Part shown: positions 25,208 to 37,840 of the stretch, one piece after another
How positions within the stretch are numbered: the first letter of the stretch is position 1
Layout of the letters: every line of letters starts with the position of its first letter
Source of the DNA: Clavelina lepadiformis
Lineage: Eukaryota > Chordata > Ascidiacea > Aplousobranchia > Clavelinidae
DNA length: 64,000 nucleotides
Direction of reading: 5' to 3'
NCBI RefSeq assembly: GCF_947623445.1
Contig: NC_135241.1
Coordinates: forward strand, 1,800,501-1,864,500
The notes under the pieces: model-generated
Databases searched by the model: none
Told to the model about the DNA's origin: nothing
Seen by the model: the letters and a program-made list of their open reading frames with translations, nothing else
Translations under genes and position numbers: made by a program

Positions 25208-25215
25208 GTCTACGC

Positions 25216-26287
25216 TATTACAGACACTCGTTAATTTTAATGATGAACACGAGGTCAAGAAAGGCTCATGGACGTAGTAATACAACGCTGAAGTGGCCTG
25301 TCCTGTACTAAGCGTGTTATGTGTCGGCTGATGTGTTCCTGCAAGCCTGATTTGAAACTATCGCATGTTGACCCCAACATAATTAAAATGTACCCTCACT
25401 TTAATTCTAATGACATCCATCTAACCTTTTCTTGTTCTGTTCCCCTGTAGCTGGCCACTTGACTTGCTTAGATTGAAATGATCACTTTTTGCTAAAGATG
25501 ACCTCAACTGAATGTTGTAGTTTTTGAATTGTTCTAAGATCTAAATTAATTGTTTCATTGGCGAACCATCTTGCGTAAATCAAATACTTTTCTTGTCGCT
25601 AATACAAGTCTGACGTCATCAAAATGCGCTTACGTCAGGCTTCAAACAAGCGACGTGTCTCATTGTCAACTAATGACCAGTTTATGTGGGACATAAAATT
25701 TCGAGAAGATAACAAATTTTTTTACGATTAATCAGTTATTTCTATTCGGTTACATATTTATATTCGTGCAAACTGCTATGGAATTTACTGACAATGAGTC
25801 ACAAAAGGATCACTTTGTTTCTCCGCGAACAAGGACATTATTCCAAATGAAGTTCGTTTCTGTGTTCAGAATGACAACGAAATATAGTACCATGGTTTTA
25901 GTCACGTACAAAACACTCAGTTTATGATACAAAAACTAATGCTACATATTCAAGCTATCAACACTGATCAAAATATAATCACCACAATAAAACAAAGAAC
26001 GCACAAGAAAAGAACGAATGGAAATGCAGACAGGTCAGTCAATTTGTGTTATTAATATGCATCATAAATTTATTTTACTTTATATACTCCACTAGACAAA
26101 TTGTATTATTTCTACTATTATTTAATGATTTCGCGGAATTTCGTTTTGTTATTCATACAAAAATGTACCAAAAAAATAGATCAAAATATATTAACTAAGA
26201 TAAAAAGTTGACATGAATTTCTACGAGCACTGAACAATGGACATATTATAACACGAAAGCGTGCAAAGTTTAATTCGGTGTTAAATG
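25216..26287. other. Intergenic DNA upstream of the tetraspanin and downstream of RIC3
   Basis: AT-rich with no exon. TGACGTCA lies at 25611-25618. Confidence 0.4.
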
Positions 26288-27848
26288 TTATGATTGTTCT
26301 TGCTTAACTTCCTTTAAATATTCTTTTAAATGTTCCATTTCCTGAAGAACTTTTTGTGAGGTTTCAACCAAATATTTATTTTGTTCAACACAGTCGCCCA
26401 TGCTTTTCGTGCTCTCCACACCACCAAGTGTTTCAACATCCACTTGTCTGCTGTTCTCAGCTGGTATAGCACCCGTAGCTAGTGAATCAAGAGGAAGGTT
26501 TTTGTCTCTTCCAAGTGCTATTGCTTTAGTTTCCCCTTCTTCTGATGAGTCATCATCACTTTCATCAAACTCGCTCTGATCATGATTCGTTGAAATGTAT
26601 TCATCCGCCAGTGATGATCTTGATCTTTGATCCTTTGCTGATAAGGAGGTGAAGCTGCTGCGTGGATGAATCCCACTTTCTCCTTCGTCAAAAGACGAAG
26701 AAGAATCATCTTCCTCTAATGACCTATTGGTTCTATAGTGAGTCTTGCGATGATGCAAAACAATCTCGTGGTCTGACGAGGAGGAACTGTCCTGATGACT
26801 GTCATTGTTGGCACTTGATGTTGAGCACCAATCACTTTCCACGATTTTAGCTTCTTCATTATCGGAACTTTCACTGTAAAATAATCATTGTTTTCACAGA
26901 TCTTACATGACAATATCTATGCCATATCTGCCTTAAATAGACAGCAAGTCAGGTTTAAAAACCCGTCGATTTACCTCAAGGAGCTTTCATTGAAGTCTTG
27001 CTTATATCCTTCTACAAATGCTATTCGAGCCTTTTCCAGAATTTTTTCAACAACTTTTTCAGATTCCATGAGTTTTGTTTCAAGTTGATCCAACTCATAT
27101 TTTGTCAATTTAGTTTTCTGTTTTTCTCTTCCACCTCGATTATGATTCGGAGGATCAATTGTGATGTTTCTTGTGTGCTGTGAATGAAAAAATTTTATTT
27201 TACGAAACAACAACATGACATCAAATTTATAACAAAAATATAAGAATTTCTTTACATAAAGTCAGAACCAATTTTTGAACACAGTATCCTAATTTACCTT
27301 CTTTTTCATAATTTTATAGATGATGTATGCAACATAACCAAGCACGGCAACAGTATATGCTGGAGCCAATGTAGCAAGCCAACTCCTAGATGACTTTTTA
27401 ACTTCTACAAAATTAATATAAAGTTTTTAGTTCGGGCCAATACATTTCATCCAAAATGGCTTCTCAAGGAATCAGATATCTGTATATACTTAGTCTCTTA
27501 GATATGCTACAAATTTACCTGGTTTCTGTCCACTATGAGTAAAAGTTCTTCTTGAGTTTTCGCCACGCTTAGAATGCGGTGGTTTTTCCACAGGAGGAAC
27601 AACTAAATTTTGTATAAAATATTAAACGAATTTTGTGTGTACACTAGTCTAGGCTACTGATACCCATTTCATTTTTAAATTGTTTTAGTAAACTAGGCTA
27701 GTGCAACATTAGAACGTTTTAAAAAGTGAAACCAATTCCATATAGTACCTGCATTCGGTTTACTGCGTTGCGATAACATTGGAACTAAAAAAGCAACAAA
27801 CAATGCCGCACCCGCACCGGCGATAATCAATTGTGTTTTCAATGTCAT
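26288..27848 (-). CDS. RIC3: RIC3, chaperone of nicotinic acetylcholine receptors
   Basis: ER membrane chaperone that promotes assembly and surface delivery of nicotinic and 5-HT3 receptors. Five exons join in phase: 27848-27749, 27602-27519, 27404-27298, 27177-26975, 26873-26288 (359 aa; human 369). The N-terminal hydrophobic segment (IIAGAGAALFVAFLVPML) ends near SQR and is followed by a polar Pro-rich linker. The second segment (WLATLAPAYTVAVLGYVAY) runs into IIYKIMKK, matching the RIC3 PIYGFGIFLYILYILFKL region. Then TKLTKYELDQLETKLMESEK matches the conserved coiled coil (human RKITSFELAQLQEKLKETE). The C-terminal 195 residues are acidic and Ser-rich, low in complexity, and end in a second helix. 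The gene is divergent from RPS11, with 711 bases between the start codons. Confidence 0.85.
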
Positions 27849-28559
27849 GATACCGGTAACAGACAGACAGATTGTTATATATTGCCTAACGCTCTAAACG
27901 AAGCCAGCTTAACTTATCGATTAGTCACAAAGCAATTGCACAAAAAGTAACTGACAGACTTTCTTAAAGCTTCAGTTCTATTAAGACTGGTACAAGTTAG
28001 CCTGTTATTGTTTATCACCTTTACATGAAATAAAATACCATTGAATGGCAGGATTGTACAATCCAAGCGTCCAAACAAAGTCATAAGGATTACTGTTATT
28101 AATTGTTAAACAATTGAAACGTAGAAATTACGGTCAACAAAACGCTATAATTTTTTATGAAGATTAACACATTGATGTTCAACTATTAACATCAAACTTT
28201 TTCGATCAGAATACTTTCTTTGTAAATAAAGTTGTAGAACAAAACCCCGATCAAATTAAAATGATTCTTGCAAAGTGCTAAACTGGATGAGCATGATATT
28301 CATCTGATCATGATTTTAATTCAGAGGAGATGGCAAAAATGTTTTTTTTTAATGCAAGTACATATGAGTGTGTTTTGACGATCAAATTCTTCAACTTTGA
28401 AATATTTGCAATAATAATTTGTTTTTTTTGAAATGCTGTCTTTCTTTTATAAGTATTCATAAAGTTTTATTTCCTTTCAAAAATTAAACTGGATACGGTT
28501 GACCAAGCTCACGCTATACAAGCCGTGACGTAAATCAGTCGCCCTCTTTTTCCATCATC
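27849..28559. promoter_or_regulatory. Shared upstream region of RIC3 (-) and RPS11 (+)
   Basis: The two genes start back to back across 711 bases. Just before the RPS11 ATG is a pyrimidine run CCCTCTTTTTCC (about 28542-28553), like the 5' TOP start of ribosomal protein mRNAs. Whether transcription is truly bidirectional cannot be told from sequence. Confidence 0.4.
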
Positions 28560-31216
28560 ATGGCAGATTCAGCACAGGTATAAAATTGAGACCAATAAAT
28601 GTAGTGTTTTGTGATATTTTATACATTATTTTGTGGATACGATTATATTTCTACATTTAATTTACATCATTAATTAAGGAAATCGTGTTTTAAGTTGTAT
28701 TGCGACACCAGATTATCAATGAAATTGCGTCTTATGTTAAGGGGCTAGGCTAGGAATTGCTAGGCCTGTACTGAAAGCTTGCATTTTAGCGCAGATAGAT
28801 TTACTCCAATAGTAGGGTCTTTGTTTTAATGACACGCTAATATTAAAACTCCAGTTGTTTTCCACCGAAACTTGGTTTCTGAAAATGTATGCTTTAAAGT
28901 TTTCACGATACTTTTGTGATCGTTAACTGGGGTTATAATGTATACAGTATGAAAAATGAATAGCATTTATTCTTTTATTGGTAGGATCAAATTTTACACA
29001 ATTTAATAAGCAGAAAATCACATCTTCAAAAATGCTTGTTATATACCAGTGTCATTGTTTTTGCCCAAATGAGGGGTCTACTGTAGAAGTGCATAAGTAG
29101 AGGATACTTTTGTATTCTAGACCCCAGCAATTCAAAATGTAGCGTCATTTGGTTGTGCACTTTAGTTTTAAAAGTATGGAAAGTTTGTGTGATCTGGTAG
29201 AGATCTCTGTTGTGGCAAAAAAGCAATTATTGTTACGCTAATAGCATAAATAGCGGCTTTTGTTATTCTGGTTATCGGTCAAAAATTAGTGTCACAAGAA
29301 ACATGCAGCATGAAAAATTGCAAGTGGGTTTTCTATTCAATCGTAATCACGGCAATCGGCTCCATTCATTAAACTAAGAGTTAGGCTTTGCCTGGTTGTT
29401 GCGGAAAATATTAGTTTGAGCATTGGCGTGGCGTTAAACATAAAACCTCACTTTTTTAGCGTAAATCATGCTAAAATGCAAGGTTGCCATACGGTTGCCT
29501 ACAATACATTAAGTTAGCATAAATAGTTATTCATGATTTACTTATTTTTTAGACTGAAAGGGCTTATCAAAAGCAACCTACCGTTTTTGTTAATCGAAAA
29601 CGTGTGCTTGCAACTTCCAAGAAGCAGCGTCATGTCAAAAACATAGGACTTGGATTTAAAACACCACGTGAGGTAAAGCACATGCTTGAAGTTTTTCGTT
29701 TTTTTCACAGAACTATTTTGTAGTGTAATGTCTGTGGTTATTTGGTAATGTGGTAATGTGTGGTCTTAATTATGGTTCATAAAAAAATTTTTCTACAAAT
29801 GATGTGGTTGGTAGTACAACATTTAATACTAAATATTTAAAATTAAATTGAAGGCAGTGGAGGGTCATTACATTGATAAGAAGTGTCCATTCACTGGCAA
29901 TGTTTTGATTCGTGGAAGAATCTTGACCGGGGTTGTTATCAAGCAAAAAATGCAGAGAACCATCGTCATTCGACGAGATTTTCTTCACTACATCCGTAAG
30001 TACAACAGATATGAGAAGCGACACAGGAACATGTCCGTTCATCTCTCTCCTTGCTTCAGGTAATTAACTTATCTGGAAATTTATTTCTTTCTGTTTTGTT
30101 GTGACTATTAATGTATATGTAGTACAAAAGACTTAATTATTCTAGAAGTAAGATGACAATTGTCAGTTTGACATGATGCAGATTAATTTATGACTGTTAA
30201 CACCTGCGGAACTTAATCTTATTCTTTAAAATCAAAATCGATTGCATTTGCCAATGAAAGAAAACTGATACATATGATTTTCATTCATTTTATTTTTCGT
30301 CTTCAATGTGGTGGACAAAAAATTGTGCTGATGCAGATGGTCGCAAACATATTAGCAGTTGGTGACAGTAATTTCCACAAATTTAGCGGGCAAATGTGAC
30401 AAGACCTCAAGGGCAAAAATGTGCATTACGGACTAAGATGAGAATGTAAAAAAGTTATTAGTGTCAGCACAGCCACCAAATCCAAGACTTGTGAAAATAC
30501 AAAAATTGAATCTGAGGTTTGGCTTTCAGAAATTTTTCATCCTAAAACATGCATCCCCAAGGCCTGATAACAGTATGCTCATTACAACCCAGATTTAAAC
30601 TAGATATGGCCCAAACAGAAACTTGTTAGCTAAGAATTAAAAAAACTTTTCTCAAAAAAGACACCAGTTGGACACCCTCAAAACAGCTTACAAAAGTATG
30701 GTGCTAGAAGATGAAACAAAATTAATTTAGAAATCTGAACCACTCTCCCAAAACGTCTGCAAATAGTTCTAAGAAACAAGGGGAAAATGATGAAATATTA
30801 ATGTTTGTTTCAATAAAAACTGTAGTTCAGATTAAAGTTGTGATTGTACTGGAAAAATGTTACAAGTCCTTGGTCATTTTGTCGCAGCTGTAACTTTATC
30901 GTCTGATGAAAACTTTTTAACTTAAATTTATTATTTTAACATCTTTATTAATTGCAACTAGTTACGATGTTTTTTTATATTTTACAATTTATCATTTCAA
31001 GTTATAACCTAAGTTTTAAATTTTGGTTACTGTGGTGATGAATCTTTAAGTGTTTTTACAGTTGAATTTCAATTGACTTTTATTCTAAACAGGGATGTTC
31101 AGGTGGGCGATATCGCTACCGTTGGTGAATGCAGACCTTTGAGCAAGACTGTCAAGTTCAATGTTGTCAAGGTCACAAAGGCCAAAGGCGCCAAAAAGCA
31201 GTTTGCTAAATTTTGA
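28560..31216 (+). CDS. RPS11: 40S ribosomal protein S11 (uS17)
   Basis: Component of the small ribosomal subunit and member of the uS17 family that binds 18S rRNA. Four exons in phase: 28560-28577, 29553-29672, 29854-30059, 31093-31216, giving 155 aa (human 158). The first exon encodes only MADSAQ, followed by [18 protein letters not shown]. The rest follows the human protein closely ([82 protein letters not shown]). A short first coding exon behind a pyrimidine tract is typical of ribosomal protein genes. Intron 1 holds an inverted piece of repeat R1. The polyadenylation signal AATAAA is at 31224-31229, just past the stop codon. Confidence 0.97.
29095..29165 (-). repeat. Repeat family R1 fragment in RPS11 intron 1
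   Basis: Reverse complement reads AAGTGCACAACCAAATGACG, then GCTGGGGTCTAGAATACAAA, against AAGTGCACAACCAGATGACG and GCTGGGGTCTAGTATACAAA at 17028-17080. The CRE-like core is mutated here. Confidence 0.55.
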
Positions 31217-31223
31217 ATAAGCT

Positions 31224-31229
31224 AATAAA
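31224..31229 (+). terminator. Polyadenylation signal of RPS11
   Basis: AATAAA eight bases after the TGA stop codon, on the coding strand, giving the very short 3' UTR usual for ribosomal protein mRNAs. Confidence 0.65.
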
Positions 31230-32046
31230 ATGGTTAACCCTCATTGCATTGTGTATTTTTGAGAGTTAGTTGGCAGACTGTCAGATATAAACATTTTTAT
31301 GCAGTGTATTTCTGAGCTAACTTACTGGTTACAACTTAAAATACCATAGTTTTCTTTAGCAGTTTGCAGTTTTTATTGTGTTTAAAACATTTTTCAATGA
31401 GCAGAAAGTTTGTGGTCGGAGATGTTAGCTATAAAGTAATATGTATTATTTATTTAAAAACACAATTTACAATGTTTGAGTTAATTTCATGAGCAGAATA
31501 ACATGAGACCAACATAGAACCAAATCAATGAATGAGACTATATTTAGTTAAGGAAAAACTAAGGTAGCATTACTGAGGGCGTTTCGAATGGACGGTATTC
31601 TGGTGATGATACTATTCTGTCCCTGAAACAAGGTTTTTTATTCAAATGTCAGGTGCTTAACTAATTTTATCCCATCATGGCACAATGACTCTGTATGCTG
31701 GTGCATTACATACACTTGCGCATGATACGTGGTCTACAACCCAGCCCTGCTGGTCAGTTAATGCAGACAGTACCTCAAATAAACTTTAACCAGTAGATAC
31801 TAGAATTAACTAAGGCTTCTTTATTTTGCATCTGAATCTTACCTGATTTGGCGATACAAATCTCATAAATAATTACAAACCAGCCAGAGTTAATGAACAC
31901 TTAAAGAAACTTCTGAAAAACAAAAGAACGTTTACACTTATTCAGTACCCGACTACATGGCGATAAAAAGTAAGATGCTCCAAATAATGCTAATTATAAA
32001 ACTACAAATTAAAAATTTGTATAGAAACAATGACGCAAAATGTCGT
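31230..32046. other. Convergent 3' flank of RPS11 and the phosphatase gene
   Basis: About 800 AT-rich bases between converging genes. No exon or element was seen. Confidence 0.4.
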
Positions 32047-35000
32047 TCATGTGGTATCGAGTCGTATGGTTCGTAACTTTCTCTCATCGACCAACACACA
32101 AGCTGCTTCATTAGAACAACCACAATACTGAGAGGACGAGAAAACAGTGAGTAACTTTCCATTCTGATGAACCTGAATGGTGACACAACCAAAGAAAGTT
32201 CCTTTCATTCAGTTAACGGATGAAACATCTTAAGGGATGGCAGGCTAAATGTTTTACCTTGAATCCTATCTGTTGTACTTCATGAGCGCGTATGACGTGG
32301 CTGAAACCATTTTCTTTGAGAAATCTCTCCAGTGCTTCTGAGGTGAACATACTTGCAGTATGTCGTCTGTGGTTTGGGATAAAGCCATTGTACTTGCTGA
32401 AGGTCTTTGCCACTTCCAATGCATAATCTTCAAGTCTGCGTCATATATAATATGAGCATTTACTTAAACTACTTTGCATTTTACATGGTAAAATATTTCA
32501 TTGTGGTGCTCACTTCACGGGGTCATTCCACATCAACTCCCACGCCAACGGACTCTCAGTTTCTGGGTCACGCAGTGGAGTTGGAATTGCGTTTATTGCG
32601 TCAAAGAGCGATAATCCTTTGTATAAATTTTCATCAGGCACTCCACCATGTGTGGTAAATATCTGTAAAAAATGAGGTTAATCAATGTGCAATAGAAGAT
32701 ACATTAACCTGTGCTGGCACCTTTGTACTCAAAATGGCACCTTTGCATTCAAAGTGGAACAAAATACTAACTAAACATAGTGTCAAAATTCTAAAGGTTT
32801 TCATAAGTTAAAGTGATCAGAGCTGCAGCCAACACCTTATTATCGACCACTGCTGCAACAGGCAACAGGTCGAAGCAGGTATTCACTTCTTCCCATATCT
32901 TTGATCCAACACTTTCCCCGAACTTTTTCATGCATTCAGTTTGGAAAGAGAAAGCGATTTGAATATCACGAAGCTCGTGGTTTCCCCGCACCAGAAATAT
33001 TTTGTTAGGACACAAAACTTTTTGCGCCAAGAGATATGCAATGACCTGGATGAGGTAGTAACCAATGTCAACAGTTTAACACAGCAAGATTTCTTATCTA
33101 GTAAAGGTGTGAGTTTTGTGTCAGTTTCAACTTCAAATTCAAATTCTACTAAGGGGGGTTCCCTTGGAATTGCATCCATGTTAAATTTAAATACATGCTC
33201 GCTTGACAAACTTTTAATTTTAATAATAAGGCATAATCAGTTTCATAAAATAATACTAAACAACTAAACCAGTTTAAAAAGTTACCACATAACAAATCAT
33301 CGTCATGGTTGGAACACCGTGGTTACCATAAATGAGAATTTTATCAGTGAAAATGGTTAACTTTATGAAGTGGTGATCATTGTGATGTAGCAAAGGTTAC
33401 CTCAACACCATCCTTTCCTCTGTCAACATAGTCGCCCAAGAAAAGAAATCTGCAAGGTGTCAGCAGAGGGCCCACTCTCCAGAGAGCTTTTTCAAAACAA
33501 ACGAGGTCATGATAATTTCCGTGGATATCACCCAGGATGTATGTTGGAGGCTGCAACTGTAGCAACCTGGGAATAAAAATCAACACTGCTAGTACATGCA
33601 TGACCAGCGAAAATATCCACAGAACTGAATTATCCAAACCTGTCTTCCTTGCTCAATATAAGCTTAACTTCCTGGCAAACAGCCAACAAGCACTTCGCCA
33701 AGGCAGCCATGTCTACTTTCCCCCAAGAGAATGGTGGCTTGCCGCCAGGTACTAGAAATTGCATTAAAAGTTATAACACAATGGATGGTTCTCTACCCAC
33801 AAACTATTTGATTTCCTTAAATTTCCTACCTTGGTCATCTCGCAGCGGTCGCTCAAAATATCTTAAGCCGTTCAGCATCTCATTGGCGTGAGATCGTTTG
33901 TTGAAGGCCTGAACGCTTGCTGTCCGTGAGAACTTTACTCTGTCTGGGGTAAGGTCAAGAGGAGACGGGAATTTCTCCGAAGGTCCCTGAAAGTGACAAG
34001 TTTGCAAGTTGAGTTTACCTTTGATAAATTTACTTCAAACTGACAATAAACTCTGAAAGTCACTCACGACCTCATTTGCACCAAGTTCCCATAAAGATTT
34101 CGCTTCAACGGTGACTCCAGTCCGACGGACTTTGACAGAATGAAGAGCGAGGGAGTAGGGCTCGCATTTTGACATCGAAGCGGACTCGTCGCCAGAAGAA
34201 GATGGCAGGGACGAAGAAAGATTCTCCAACAAAGTTGAATTAAATTCAATCGGTAAAGTATCTAAACACATTGGGTTTACAATAAACATTCACTTTGCCG
34301 GACATGAATTTCTACGAATAATGACCAACCGTCAGTGAGACTCTCAAGGTTTCGTCTCCTCTTTGTAAGGTTCCCGCTTTCTGGAGAAGGACTTCTACTT
34401 GTGTTCCTGTTTGGATGTTAGCATTAAAAGCAATGCTTAAATTTTTGATTAGACACCTATTGAAAATGAAGTCATGCAATGACAAACTCAAACTTAAGTA
34501 AAGTAGTTGGCTAGTTGTAATAATACCCAGATATATTTCTTGCACGCTTTGAATGTTTCACCCATGTTTTTTCGAGCATTCGGTACAAGCCGGACGTGCC
34601 ACGAAATTTCAGCTGGCCAACAGTTTCAAGAAATGATGCCAAAGTAAGCTCTGGTTCTGGATGATCACCGAATAACCTTTTTCCAATGAAATAAGTTTAT
34701 GTCACGAAAATTCCACATTTACCAATTTGAGTATAACTTTGGAAAAACTGTATATGAAGGCATGTCATAAAAATGTTTAAAATACTTTGCAGATTTTTTA
34801 GCTTCTTGAATCAACTCCTTTCCTGTCAAATTCTCTCCTTTGATTTTCTTAATGTCTCCAAGCAGACGCCTGGAAAATAAACAGAGACTAAATTATTAAA
34901 AACATCCTTTCAATTTCCGCATTATAGTGCAGGCACTTACACAAAGTCATCAAATTTTAGTTTTCCATCACATGTTCGATCATAGAAGCGAAAAATCCCC

Positions 35001-36107
35001 CTGCATCTGACAAGAAAGATAAAGTTTTCCATGAAATATACTCACAAAAAAAACACAAAAATCTGTGCTTGTCAACTACCTGTGCTCAGCCATTTTTCCA
35101 CCATGTTGAATTAGAGGTTGAAGAAGACACGTTCCGAGAAGGAACTCACGAAAACAAATACACGTTTGTCTGTCATCTAACATGCAAAATGACCTGCAAA
35201 AATGCATTTATATGATACAAGTTCCACCACAGACAGTTTCGTAAACATCCATTATTTAAAATTTTTCAACACAACCTTATTACCGAAAATAATCCTCCTG
35301 TCTTTGGTGGTCTGCTTCTCTGATAACAAGTTCACAGAGATTTGAGCAAAAGCGACGCTTGTTTAAAAAACACGAAGGAAATGAAGCAGAGAAAAAAATT
35401 TGTCGCAAGTAAGTGATTTCGCTTTCATCAAATGAAGCCATTTTAAGCACAGAGTCCTGAACAGCAGTTGATAATTTACTGGACAACTTCTCTTGATGAG
35501 TCTGCACATGATTGATTGAAGTGGCATTAGTTTCACCTTCCCCTTCTCTTCCATTCATTTGATCTGCGTCCGTTAAGAGGATATCGGGAATATCTTTAAG
35601 TAGACCTCCAGTTACATCGTTCATGTCTTGCAGAAAATGAATAGGTAACACTGGTTGATTTTTAGCCAAAACTTTCAGAAGTAAAGTCAATGGTTCCGGT
35701 CCAAGAAGAGTTTCAGATGAAATGTTTTGTCCGCAAATAATTTCATGAAGCAACTCTTTTGAAAACCATTTATTTTCTTGAGTATTAATTTTCTCAGTGC
35801 CATTTTCATCAGACTCATCCATTTTACCAGGATCATTACTATCGTTTCGCGCGCAAAACGAAGATACTGAGTAAGTCACCAGAAGATTTTCGGTGCAACA
35901 GTCACATGTTGCGTTGGAACATATCTTGACTCTCCCGTTCGTATCAGCTGACTTGCTTATGGCTGGGAAACGAGTGATATCTAAAATCCCAGAGAGCACA
36001 GACGCACTTTCTCCAATGCTTTCCAACAATGTATTGGCAGCCAATAAAACAGTTTCCTGCAAAGAAGTATAAGATATAAACAGTAATCTCTGGGTAAGTA
36101 TTTGCAT
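32047..36107 (-). CDS. PPP-family Ser/Thr protein phosphatase with N-terminal EF-hand
   Basis: Fourteen exons join in phase from an ATG at 36107: 36107-35284, 35193-35080, 35006-34941, 34869-34786, 34676-34527, 34456-34326, 34261-34068, 33986-33830, 33751-33640, 33566-33401, 33045-32836, 32662-32514, 32435-32258, 32172-32047 (886 aa). Metal-binding motifs of the PPP fold appear in order: GDIHG (623-627), GDYVDRG (655-661), RGNHE (686-690), HGG (741-743), then the RAHE loop and VFSSSQYCG near the C-terminus. An EF-hand loop, [12 protein letters not shown] (322-333), precedes the catalytic domain by about 290 residues. Residues 1-275 have no recognised domain. PPEF phosphatases carry EF-hands after the catalytic domain, so the order here is different. 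Calcium control is an inference. The true start could lie further upstream, since an acceptor at 36057 would allow another first exon. Confidence 0.85.
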
Positions 36108-37719
36108 CCGGAATCTTAATAACCTAACTAAATGTGTTTGCCTTCTTCCATTGCTTTCAATACTACTGCCTAACTAACGCAAGCTTTCACAACTATCTAA
36201 AAATCTCAAAGGTATTGAAAAACTTTAATTTTGTGCTATTAATTCTTGTATAACAGGATTTTTCATTGTACATCAACTAGTCCCATTTGCAAATAGCGTG
36301 TGTTGTATGAAGCCTACATAAAAGTGACATATGATGCCTTATTTAGTTTAGGACAAAAATAAAAAATGTTTAGGTTAGAATAGAACAGACTGACGGCTGT
36401 CAACATAACAGCTCAAATAAGAGAATGTTAAATGAAAGGTTTCCGTTGATTTTTGACCGAAGAACAAATCACACTAATTTATAACTGTTTTTGGCCAAAG
36501 TTTTTTTTTTTTTTTGAAAATAAAATATTTACCCTCTTTTTCATTTGCCCTGCGTTTCTAAGGACAAAATAAAAAACTTTAAATACATATGACATATGAG
36601 TACAAAATCTTGTCCATAGACAGAAAATTTATCAATATCTGTTGATTGTCTCAGTCGTTTTTTTTTTTTTTTTTTTGACGAACAATTTGCAGCACTAGTT
36701 TTAGGGTCAAAAGAATATACCTTTTCGAACGGAATAATTTTTTGTAATTTCTGTAATTGCTTTAAGTAAATTTTTTGGCAAATTTCTTCCGTTTTGGGAA
36801 GTAGCTGTTTAAAAAGTAAGTTACAGCTTCAAAAGAAAGTATTTTCTGTTTTGATCTAGTATTCCAGACTGTCAAGTCTAAGCTTAAAATGACATCATGC
36901 GATTAGAAAGTATAACAGTAGTTTTTGATGAGAAATCGTACGTGCAAACATACAAATTTTGGCACAATGGCGTGCACAGAAGCCTTATTTGTTTGTTTGT
37001 TTATTAAAAATCGGCGCGATGAATAAAATATTCGGCATGTTAATGACTCTTGTGCGTGCAGCTGCCACACTCACACTTCTCAACATGGATGCTACGTTAT
37101 TTACCAAAAGTTGTATTGACTATTTTGAAAAAAACGTTATAGACACTTCAAATAAACTCACTTTGGTGTTAACTTCTCTGTACGGCAGCCAGTAACAACC
37201 ACTGCTTGATGACGTCAACAAGCAGCTGGAATCTTTCTCCCTCCAGACAAAAAGGGCAACGTGCATAATGCTTCAAAGGCAAGTAGGACGGACGGTTGAT
37301 ACGCTCACCAATAATAGTCTATACCGTAGTCCGTAGCATTAAAGAAAATTTGAAGTACGATTAGCCTATGTCAAGTCACAGAAGTATACTTATATTAATT
37401 GTTAGCAATAGGTCTATAGTCTAGTCAAACTCGTGGGGTAGCTTTTCACAAATAGGCGAAATAGCTGAAGCTGTTTACGGAACTGAAATACTGGTGAAAC
37501 CCTTCGGGGAAATCCCACATGCAAAATTACTTGTTCTTTCCCCAAAATTCATACATGGTAATCATAGATATCTTATGAATAAACTTAGGGTAATGGTACA
37601 GTAATCGATTGTTTAACGCTAGACTTTTCTATTTTTATGGTAGTCAAATTTTATTTAAGTAAATTCAAGATACGGCAATACAATGTAAAACAATATCAAA
37701 ATATCCCAAAAAAATGTAT
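36108..37719. other. Intergenic DNA with two poly-T runs
   Basis: T-tracts of about 15 or more bases lie near 36500 and 36660. TGACGTCA lies at 37210-37217. An ORF of 78 codons at 36959-37195 starts without a convincing context and is not called. No other exon was recognised. Confidence 0.4.
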
Positions 37720-37840
37720 GCCAATCGGAATTTGCACAAAGACAGGCTTGGTAACGTGGGCTTGAGCGATGAAGAATCATTGTCGGGTTTAAGTCTAGCA
37801 AAAACTTTCCTTAGTCCGAGGATCGACAATTCCATACCAT
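37720..37840 (+). mobile_element. SINE family S1, copy 3 (3' half)
   Basis: Carries CCAATCGGAATTTGCACAAA, GGGCTTGAGCGATGAAGAAT, GTCGGGTTTAAGTC, and CTTAGTCCGAGGATCGACAA ending CCATACCATT. It lacks the tRNA-like head. Confidence 0.55.

Noticed and set aside
30060-31092. Possible box C/D snoRNA in RPS11 intron 3 (ATGATGA and TGATGA strings)
   Set aside because: Vertebrate RPS11 introns host a snoRNA, but no C box here has a CTGA D box and a terminal stem at a sensible distance.
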